Part shown: positions 1-5,051 of the stretch, in pieces
Layout of the letters: every line of letters starts with the position of its first letter
How positions within the stretch are numbered: the first letter of the stretch is position 1
Source of the DNA: JACKBJ01 sp964549495
Lineage (GTDB): Bacteria; Chloroflexota; Anaerolineae; Epilineales; Epilineaceae
Direction of reading: 5' to 3'
Assembly (NCBI GenBank): GCA_964549495.1
Contig: CAZJWJ010000142.1
Location: forward strand, 1 to 8,321
Length of the DNA stretch: 8,321 nt
Notes under the pieces: generated by a model
Told to the model about the DNA's origin: nothing
Databases searched by the model: none
Seen by the model: only the letters and a program-made list of their open reading frames with translations
Translations under genes and position numbers: made by a program

Positions 1-32
1 CACCACGCTCCCCACCGGTCCGCGGCGCTCCT

Positions 33-106
33 CCCCCCCTTCGCCCCGCCACCCGTCCCCCGACTTCGTTAGGCCCCCAAATACCCCACCCACCTCCCCC
101 CACCCC
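33..106 (-). other. Non-coding G-rich tract with two putative G-quadruplex motifs
   Basis: The first 223 bases hold no credible gene. Between 33 and 106 the + strand is a series of C-runs, so the minus strand carries G-runs. Runs at 33-39, 44-47, 52-54 and 57-61 have loops of 4, 4 and 2 nt. A second set at 74-78, 84-87, 89-91, 96-101 and 103-106 has loops of 5, 1, 4 and 1 nt. Each set satisfies the usual G3+N1-7 rule for an intramolecular G-quadruplex on the minus strand. The tract lies beyond the terminator of the neighbouring operon, in what looks like an intergenic space. The motif is seen directly; actual folding is inferred. Confidence 0.6.
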
Positions 107-130
107 TCGGTTCCACAACACACCAACCAA

Positions 131-164
131 CAACAAGAAAAGCGGCAAGCTCTCGCTCACCGCT
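131..164 (-). terminator. Intrinsic terminator of the two-gene operon
   Basis: Read on the minus strand, 155-164 and 141-150 form a 10-bp stem (AGCGGTGAGC with GCTTGCCGCT, including two G-U wobbles) closed by a GAGA tetraloop of the GNRA type (151-154). It is followed at once by a U-rich tail (TTTCTTGTTG, 131-140). The stem begins about 60 nt after the stop codon at 224-226. Stem, loop and T-rich tail together make this a convincing rho-independent terminator for leftward transcription. Confidence 0.85.
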
Positions 165-192
165 CATTCCACAACCAACGAAATCCGTTACA

Positions 193-231
193 CGCCGTCA
201 AGCCATGCCGTCAAGACACGCCGTCAAGCCT
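193..231. repeat. Three tandem 13-bp repeats overlapping a stop codon
   Basis: Three consecutive 13-bp units (193-205, 206-218, 219-231) share the core GCCGTCAAG at 194-202, 207-215 and 220-228. On the minus strand each core reads CTTGACGGC and contains TGA. The TGA of the third unit (224-226) is the stop codon of the 136-residue gene. Because 13 is not a multiple of 3, the TGAs at 211-213 and 198-200 fall in the other two frames. The array sits between this gene and its terminator. Confidence 0.8.
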
Positions 232-634
232 CAGGCAACACCGGCACGATCCCATACTGCTGCCGAGCCGCCCGCAACATCCGAAGCAGAGCCTGAGGCG
301 ACCCCCGATTGATCCGCCGATGCAACTCCACCACCGTCATCGGCTGATTCCGCCGCTCGATGAGGGCCCGCAAGACCGCATTCGTCATCGGCGTCGCGCT
401 GGTGATGAAGCCCGGCCGATTCGCCCGCTCGGTGAGCACCCGGGCCCAGAGCGGGCCGAGCTGGAAGACCTCGCCGGTCTCGCGATCGATGGTGTCCATC
501 GGCCCCTCGGGCAGGTCCTCCGGCTCCTCCCCGTCGAGCATCTCGCGAAGGAAGCGATCGAGGCTCCGCCCGCGGGCATCCCACCAATCCAGGTCGATGT
601 GAAAGGCCGTGTTGACGTCGCTGCGTGCATGCAT
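224..634 (-). CDS. Hypothetical protein with C-terminal winged-helix-like region (Chloroflexota-type)
   Basis: This 136-residue protein has no signal peptide or membrane segment, so it is probably cytoplasmic. The N-terminus has a distinctive acidic/aromatic stretch (HIDLDWWDARGRSLDRFLRE, about residues 12-31), followed by a linker. From about residue 75 there is a helical part ending in TVVELHRRI, an LLRMLR helix and a short strand-like YGIVPVL, as in a small winged helix. From memory, proteins with HIDLDWW at the start and an 'FITP..s..dAvfr.fL....pLt..EL' C-terminus recur in Chloroflexota, but I know no named family or function. It starts 4 nt after the stop of the upstream gene with no clear Shine-Dalgarno sequence, which suggests translational coupling. 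The reading frame is solid; DNA or RNA binding is only inferred. Confidence 0.75.
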   Translation of the reverse strand: MHARSDVNTAFHIDLDWWDARGRSLDRFLREMLDGEEPEDLPEGPMDTIDRETGEVFQLGPLWARVLTERANRPGFITSATPMTNAVLRALIERRNQPMTVVELHRRINRGSPQALLRMLRAARQQYGIVPVLPEA

Positions 635-638
635 GGGT

Positions 639-1391
639 CTAGATCTGACTCTCGAGGGTCCACAGCGGCGCCTCCAGGGCGCCGACGTTCCGGAATCGCG
701 GGTCCGCCGAAAGCGCCAGCTCGAGCGCGATGGCGCGGGTTTCGGCCGGGAGCTTCCTGTCCAGATCCAAATCGCCCAGGATCTGCTCGGCCGGCAGCGG
801 CTCGCCGGCCAGCATGATGATGGCCTCGGCCAGGTTGCGATGGCCCTGGTTGACCTCGGGCAAGAGCGCCTTCAAGATCCAGCGGTCGCCGTAGCTGAGC
901 CAGTCGGCGTCCTCGGCCAGGCGCGAGGCCATCTGGGGCACGATGACCGGCGCGAAGCGATCGCTGAGGGCCTCCGGGTCCAAATCGACCTCGGTCTGGC
1001 TCAGGGCGTGCTCGGCTTCCAGGCCGGCGGCGAACTCGCGCTGTCGGCCGTCGATCTCGACCTGGATCACCTCGTAGTCGCCGTAGGCCGGATTGTTGCC
1101 GGGCCGGCTGCCCTTCACCACGCCCTCCACACCGTCCAGGGCCGAGAAGAGCAGCTTCTGGCCCTTGTCGTAGCGATGCGAGGGCCGGTAGACGGTGCCC
1201 TTGGCCGCCGCCCGGGCCTGCCGGGCTTCGACCTCGCGCTCGACGCGGTTGTGGATGACGAAATGCGCGATGGCCTCGATGTCCTGCGGCTGCGCGACCT
1301 CGATCATGCGCTCGTAGAGCGCCGCCATGTCCTTCTCGTTGGGCTCGAAGCCGTCGATCCAGTAGTCGGGGGTGTCGATGCGCGCTTGCAT
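639..1391 (-). CDS. Hypothetical protein, Chloroflexota-type helical protein paired with the downstream gene
   Basis: I take Met at 1391 as the start, giving 250 residues. The frame stays open to an ATG at 1496, but that codon lies at the -10 box of the promoter at 1487-1516, so an mRNA from it could not include it. The N-terminal ~55 residues are helical (FEPNEKDMAALYERM, then EAIAHFVIHNRVEREVEA) and resemble a HARE/winged-helix-type domain. A 'Y.P...Y..GQKLLFSAL' segment is followed by a small beta region (VKGSRPGNNPAYGDYEVIQV). The C-terminal half contains WLSYGDRWILKALLPEVNQG and HRNLAEAIIMLAGEPLP, ending in ALELALSADPRF. I recall the same order of segments in unnamed Chloroflexota proteins. 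It lacks a signal peptide. It forms an operon with the 136-residue gene. Function unknown; a regulatory role is a guess from the helical N-terminus. Confidence 0.75.
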   Translation of the reverse strand: MQARIDTPDYWIDGFEPNEKDMAALYERMIEVAQPQDIEAIAHFVIHNRVEREVEARQARAAAKGTVYRPSHRYDKGQKLLFSALDGVEGVVKGSRPGNNPAYGDYEVIQVEIDGRQREFAAGLEAEHALSQTEVDLDPEALSDRFAPVIVPQMASRLAEDADWLSYGDRWILKALLPEVNQGHRNLAEAIIMLAGEPLPAEQILGDLDLDRKLPAETRAIALELALSADPRFRNVGALEAPLWTLESQI

Positions 1392-1486
1392 GGTCGGGGC
1401 GATGGTCCTGGCCGGGTTGCGCGGTTCCGAGGTGTCGAAACCGGTGGGCGTTCGGGGCGATGGCGCCGTTCGAAGATGAGCGAGGT

Positions 1487-1516
1487 AGTATATCACCCCC
1501 CGCCGCGGAGGGTCAA
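1487..1516 (-). promoter_or_regulatory. Sigma70-like promoter for the two-gene operon
   Basis: On the minus strand a -35 box TTGACC (1511-1516) is separated by 18 nt from a -10 box TATACT (1487-1492). Each matches the consensus at 5 of 6 positions, which stands out in this GC-rich DNA. The -35 box includes the TGA stop codon (1513-1515) of the upstream pectate lyase gene. Transcription would start near 1480, leaving a leader of about 90 nt before the ATG at 1391. The match is seen directly; activity is inferred. Confidence 0.7.
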
Positions 1517-2916
1517 TCGCTCGGCGCGCCCGTCTGGCCGAAGGGCCAAGGCACCGGCTGCCAACCAGATTGGGTCCGCAGCCGCTCGACCAATTCCTCC
1601 GAAGGGGTTTCCAACCCGTAGGCGTAGTCGGGCTCGAAGACCGGCTCCGGCTGCCACTCGAAGCCGCCGGTCCAGTTGCCCCCGCCGCCGGCCAGCCCCG
1701 GCCCGTCCTCCTCGGGTGCGGAGATGGCCTTGGACTTCTTGGGATCGGGCACGAAGACGTTGCCCTCCAGGCGGATCTGTCCGCCGAAGCCCACCTCGAC
1801 GGCCGGCCCGCGCCAGAGCTCGATCAGGTTGTTGTAGCTATGCGCCCGCCCGTAGCGCAGCTTGGGCAGGCGCCGCTGCACCGATCGGAAGTGGTTGTGG
1901 TGCAGGGTCACCCGGATGACGGCCGCGCTGGCATCCCAATCGTGCGCGCCCAGCAGGACGCCCTTGACGTGATCCTGCAGGCTCGACCATGACAGCGTCA
2001 CGTCCGTCGCGCCGTGGGTCACGTCGACCAAGCCGTCGTCGAAATCGACCAGGGTCAGGTGGTTCAGCCAGACCCCGCGCGACTCGTGCCGCACCGAGAT
2101 CGCGTCGCCCTTGCCCCGATGCAGGATCAGGTGGCTGACCACCACGTTGTTGGCCCGCGAGATGTCCAGCCCCCGCCCGACGATCTCGATGCGATGGCCC
2201 CGTCCGTCCACCGTCTTGTCCGAGGCCAGCTCGATGGGGCTGCGCAGGCGGATCTGCCCGTCGACCGCGAAGGCCACCCAGGCCGGCCCGGGTCGCTCCA
2301 ACGCCTCGCGCAGACTCCCCGGCCCGGCATCGGCCAGCGAGCTGACCAAGATCAGCGGACCCGCCAGGCCGCCGGTGGCCGAAGCCCCGTAGCCCTCGGC
2401 GCCGGCGAGCAGTGCACGCCGCGCGGCAATGTCGGCCTCCGGCAGCCCCAGGGCATCCAGCGCGGCCGCGTCGAGACCCGCCGGCCACGCGGGCGTCGGC
2501 GTCGGGCTCGGCGCGGGCGGCTGGCCCTGTTCGATCCGAGGGAAGTAGAAGCCGCGTCGCCACGCAGCCGCTCCAGCGCCACCTTCCGGGCCAGGGTAGG
2601 CATCGGACCCCGGGTAGGCGTCCGGACCAGGGTAGGCCCCGTCACCCGCGTCGGCCGAGCCGACGGATTGTCGGTCGCCCCCCGAATCGAGGTCCCGGCC
2701 CGGATAGGCAGCGTCGGACCCGCTCGCCGCGCCCGCCGCTCGCCGCGTCATGAGGGCCGGCGGCAAGGCGGTCGTACCCGGCAACGCGGCCAGCGCGGTC
2801 AGGTCGGCGGCCACCTCGGCCGTCGCCGTGCCCCGCTCGGCCGCGCTCGGCCCGCAGGCCACCAGCATCATGCTCAGGGCGCAGAGCAGCCAGCGCCCGA
2901 GCCGAGCGGAGAGCAT
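1513..2916 (-). CDS. Lipoprotein pectate lyase (polysaccharide lyase family 1-like)
   Basis: This 467-residue protein probably cleaves polygalacturonate by Ca2+-dependent beta-elimination at the cell surface. Residues 1-21 are a lipoprotein signal (RLGRW, hydrophobic core, lipobox LVAC with Cys21). A low-complexity linker follows, with AYPG repeats (70-111) and a PT-rich stretch (132-146). The beta-helix lyase domain spans about 185-430. Motifs match PL1: VWLNHLTLVDFDDGLVDVTH (282-301), DHVKGVLLG (315-323) and RRLPKLRYG (348-356). Aligned by eye to Erwinia PelC, D294 and D298 match Ca2+ ligands E166 and D170, K318 matches K190, R349 the catalytic R218 and R354 matches R223, with identical spacings, so it looks active. 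Met at 2916 is chosen because the signal peptide starts there; an in-frame ATG at 2973 would put about 20 non-signal residues before it. No clear Shine-Dalgarno sequence is seen. The true substrate could be another acidic polysaccharide. Confidence 0.88.
   Translation of the reverse strand: MLSARLGRWLLCALSMMLVACGPSAAERGTATAEVAADLTALAALPGTTALPPALMTRRAAGAASGSDAAYPGRDLDSGGDRQSVGSADAGDGAYPGPDAYPGSDAYPGPEGGAGAAAWRRGFYFPRIEQGQPPAPSPTPTPAWPAGLDAAALDALGLPEADIAARRALLAGAEGYGASATGGLAGPLILVSSLADAGPGSLREALERPGPAWVAFAVDGQIRLRSPIELASDKTVDGRGHRIEIVGRGLDISRANNVVVSHLILHRGKGDAISVRHESRGVWLNHLTLVDFDDGLVDVTHGATDVTLSWSSLQDHVKGVLLGAHDWDASAAVIRVTLHHNHFRSVQRRLPKLRYGRAHSYNNLIELWRGPAVEVGFGGQIRLEGNVFVPDPKKSKAISAPEEDGPGLAGGGGNWTGGFEWQPEPVFEPDYAYGLETPSEELVERLRTQSGWQPVPWPFGQTGAPSD
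2584..2637 (-). repeat. 18-bp tandem repeat encoding AYPGxD/E units
   Basis: Three consecutive 18-bp units encode AYPGPD, AYPGSD and AYPGPE (residues 94-111 of the pectate lyase lipoprotein). The GTAGGC core on the + strand recurs at 2596, 2614 and 2632. A fourth unit, AYPGRD (residues 70-75, core at 2704), lies exactly 72 bp (4 x 18) away, so the spacer may be decayed repeat units. The segment lies in the linker between the lipid anchor and the lyase domain and probably acts as a flexible spacer. Confidence 0.8.
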
Positions 2917-3053
2917 TCGGGACTCAGGGCTCGTCAAGCAATGAGAGGCGCAATGCGGGCCCGGGATCAACATCGGTTGCAGCCGACGTCGCCGGCCACC
3001 ACCGGCGCCGATCCCGAGCTCCGACGCTTCGATCTCGGTCTCCTCGGTATCGA

Positions 3054-4778
3054 CTACTGCGAGCCGCAGGGCAGGGCGCCGGCGATGTCGACGTAGATCC
3101 GCAGGAGATCCTGGGGACCGGGCGCGGCGTGGTAGCGCGCCGGGTCGCCGGCCACCCGGGTCAGGAGCTGCGGATCGACGTCCTGGCCGATACCGATGGT
3201 GTACACCGTCGCCGCGCGGCGCGCACCGGCCGCCGCGTTGTAGACGTCCTGCACGCTGCTGTCCTCCGAATCGTGCCGGCCGTCGGTGATCAGGATGATG
3301 GCCGCCCCGCGCTCCGGATCGCGTCCGGGATCGCTGAGCAGGGCCACCGCCTCGGAGAGCGCGTAGTCGATGCGCGTGCCGGTGCCACTCGGCAGGCGAT
3401 CGAGGGCCGCGCGCAAGGCCTCGCGATCGGCGCTGAGGTCCTCGACGACCTGGGGCAGGGCGTTGAAGGCCACCACGGCCGCGCGGGAGGGCGGCAGGTC
3501 GAGGTAGCCCAGGAAGGCCCGAGCCGCCTCGCGGGTTGCGTCCAGCTTCTCGCCCTCCATGCTGCTGGAGCTGTCCAAGAGCAGAACCACGTCGAAGGGC
3601 CGGGCAGGCTTGCACCAGCCGTTGAGCGCGATGGGGGCGAAGATCTCGATGGCCGCGCCCACCTCGCGCACGGTGATGTAGGGGTCGGGGAAGAAGCGGC
3701 TGCCGGGCTCGCCATCCGAGTCGACGAAGTCCACGTAGGCCAGCTTGTTGGTGCTGTAGCGCCCCGGGATCTGCGGCAGCACCAGGTAGGTCGCGCTCCA
3801 GCCCTCGGCCGGCAGGCTAGGAAGCTCCCAGACCAAGGTCCCGCCGCTGGAGCTGACCGGCGGCGGCTCGACCGAACCCTCCACCAGCACCACGTCCTCG
3901 CCCAGGAGGTCGGTGATGACCAAGTTGGTCAGCTGGCCGGGGATGGTGACCGCGCCGGCCACGTCGCGAAGGGCCTGCTCCAGGTCATCCGCCGTCGGGG
4001 CCGGGAAGTATAGGTCCTCGCGACTGGCCATGGCGGTCAGGGTCGAACGCGCCGAAGCATCCGTGCCCAGGCCGACGGTGATGACCAAGGTGCCGGCCTG
4101 CTTGGCGCGCTGGGCGGCGGCCACCGGGGATCCGGTGAGCAAGGCGCTGTGATCGCCGTCGGAGAGCACGACCAGGATCGGCGTCGCCTCCGCTCGGTGT
4201 CGTGACCCGGACAGCTCTTCTTGCGCGAGGTTCACTGCTGCCGTGATATTGGTCCAGAGGCTCACCTCCGGAGGCGCCGGAATGGCGCCCAGGCTGGCCT
4301 CGACGGCCGCGCGATCCGCGCTCAGGGGCTGTGCCAGCTCCGCCTCGCTGGCATCGAGCGAAACGTCGGTACCGAAGGTGACCAGACCCACCTGATGGAG
4401 GTCGAAGTCGATCAGCTCGAGGAAGATCTCCGCGGCGTCGACGGTCGGCTGCCAGGTTCCGTTTTCCAGCTGCGAGTTCGAGCGATCGATGGCCAGGACG
4501 ATGTCCGCCGGCCCGCCCCCACCCTCCCGGTCGGGGCAGTCGGCCGCCAAGGTCAGGCGCACGCGCACCTGCTGGCCGACCTCGACGTTGCTGGGGCTGG
4601 CGGTCTTGCCGACGCGCACGTCGCAGGCGTCCGGGCTCTGGAGGGTATTCAACTGGACCAACGAACGGGCCTGAACCTCGGATGCGGCGCCGAGGGCGAG
4701 CATGGGGAAGATGGCGAAGAAGAGGACGAGGACGATGGGGACGCGCGGGAATGAAGTGCACGTGAGGGGGGACAGCAT
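3054..4778 (-). CDS. Secreted protein with two von Willebrand factor A domains and Ig-like segments
   Basis: This 574-residue protein starts at the ATG at 4778, behind a full Shine-Dalgarno sequence; the frame is open further upstream without support. Residues 12-37 form a signal peptide (hydrophobic PIVLVLFFAIFPMLALGA). No lipobox, LPXTG motif or C-terminal membrane helix is seen, so it is probably released or loosely surface-bound. vWA domain 1 is about 91-277: MIDAS D98-x-S100-x-S102, T176, D207 in VLSDGD. vWA domain 2 is about 395-568: D402-x-S404-x-S406, T466 or T468, D499 in LITDGR. Both MIDAS sets look complete, implying metal-dependent ligand binding. A beta-rich strand region before domain 1 (KTASPSNVEVGQQVRVRLTL) and another after it (285-370) resemble the two halves of a DUF11/Ig-like domain. 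C389 and C572 could form a disulfide that closes domain 2. Ligand unknown; adhesion is a family-based guess. Confidence 0.88.
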   Translation of the reverse strand: MLSPLTCTSFPRVPIVLVLFFAIFPMLALGAASEVQARSLVQLNTLQSPDACDVRVGKTASPSNVEVGQQVRVRLTLAADCPDREGGGGPADIVLAIDRSNSQLENGTWQPTVDAAEIFLELIDFDLHQVGLVTFGTDVSLDASEAELAQPLSADRAAVEASLGAIPAPPEVSLWTNITAAVNLAQEELSGSRHRAEATPILVVLSDGDHSALLTGSPVAAAQRAKQAGTLVITVGLGTDASARSTLTAMASREDLYFPAPTADDLEQALRDVAGAVTIPGQLTNLVITDLLGEDVVLVEGSVEPPPVSSSGGTLVWELPSLPAEGWSATYLVLPQIPGRYSTNKLAYVDFVDSDGEPGSRFFPDPYITVREVGAAIEIFAPIALNGWCKPARPFDVVLLLDSSSSMEGEKLDATREAARAFLGYLDLPPSRAAVVAFNALPQVVEDLSADREALRAALDRLPSGTGTRIDYALSEAVALLSDPGRDPERGAAIILITDGRHDSEDSSVQDVYNAAAGARRAATVYTIGIGQDVDPQLLTRVAGDPARYHAAPGPQDLLRIYVDIAGALPCGSQ

Positions 4779-4782
4779 CCGG

Positions 4783-4790
4783 TCACCTCC
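4783..4790 (-). promoter_or_regulatory. Shine-Dalgarno sequence of the vWA gene
   Basis: The minus strand reads GGAGGTGA, a perfect eight-base complement of the 16S rRNA 3' end, ending 4 nt before the ATG at 4778. It is the strongest ribosome binding site in the window. It settles the start over the upstream in-frame ATG at 5009. Confidence 0.85.
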
Positions 4791-4951
4791 GATCGGGCTG
4801 GCTGGGTGAGACGCGGCCCGGGACGAGGCCGCGGCTCGCGCGCAGCAAGATTCGGACCAGGGATCGACGCCGGTCGCGAGGTCGGTCGCGGATTCGGCCG
4901 GCGGAGGGGCGCCTGCCCAACTCCGCCGCTCGAGCACCGGCGAGGAGGTCG

Positions 4952-4972
4952 GGCCGGGACGAACGCCCGGCC
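4952..4972 (-). other. GC hairpin in the leader between the CotH and vWA genes
   Basis: A perfect 7-bp inverted repeat, GGCCGGG (4952-4958) and CCCGGCC (4966-4972), encloses a 7-nt loop. It lies about 80 nt after the CotH/LTD stop codon and about 170 nt before the vWA start. No U-run follows on either strand, so it is not a standard intrinsic terminator. It could stabilise mRNA ends or act in the vWA leader. The rest of 4779-5051 shows no gene on either strand that I can support. Confidence 0.5.
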
Positions 4973-4977
4973 ACACA

Positions 4978-5009
4978 AATCTAGCAGATGGCCGGCCGGC
5001 ATGCGTCAA
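4978..5009 (-). promoter_or_regulatory. Possible promoter upstream of the vWA gene
   Basis: The minus strand has TTGACG (5004-5009), a good -35 box, and an extended -10-like TGCTAGATT whose hexamer TAGATT is at 4978-4983. The spacer is 20 nt, longer than usual, and a TGCTAG alternative at 17 nt is weak. Transcription would start near 4971, just at the hairpin. A candidate only. Confidence 0.35.
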
Positions 5010-5051
5010 GGCTCGTCTCGAGACCTCCCCGCCGCGGCGTGGACCGCCCGC

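Noticed and set aside
193..231. The 13-bp repeats as a CRISPR array
   Set aside because: The units are directly tandem with no spacers and far too short for CRISPR repeats, and no cas gene is present.
609..1919. Long + strand open frame (436 codons) opposite the two-gene operon and pectate lyase
   Set aside because: It runs antisense to genes with recognisable motifs, has a composition typical of GC-rich shadow frames (Arg/Gly/Ala/Leu-rich, no domain), and spans an intergenic region and a promoter on the other strand.
2990..3007. Inverted repeat CGCCGG/CCGGCG between the vWA and pectate lyase genes as a terminator
   Set aside because: The stem is only 6 bp with a 6-nt loop and no U-run; such repeats are expected by chance at this GC content.
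2014..3096. Long + strand open frame (360 codons) opposite the pectate lyase
   Set aside because: It is antisense to the lyase domain with its intact catalytic motifs; the translation is low-complexity Arg/Gly/Pro-rich without a domain or ribosome site.
2917..3615. Upstream extension of the pectate lyase frame by 233 codons
   Set aside because: The extension overlaps the vWA coding region in another frame and is Arg/Gly/Pro-rich. The lipoprotein signal begins at the ATG at 2916, so the extension is a shadow.
4779..5009. 77-codon N-terminal extension of the vWA protein
   Set aside because: A perfect Shine-Dalgarno sequence and signal peptide point to the ATG at 4778; the extension is low-complexity and would hide the signal peptide.
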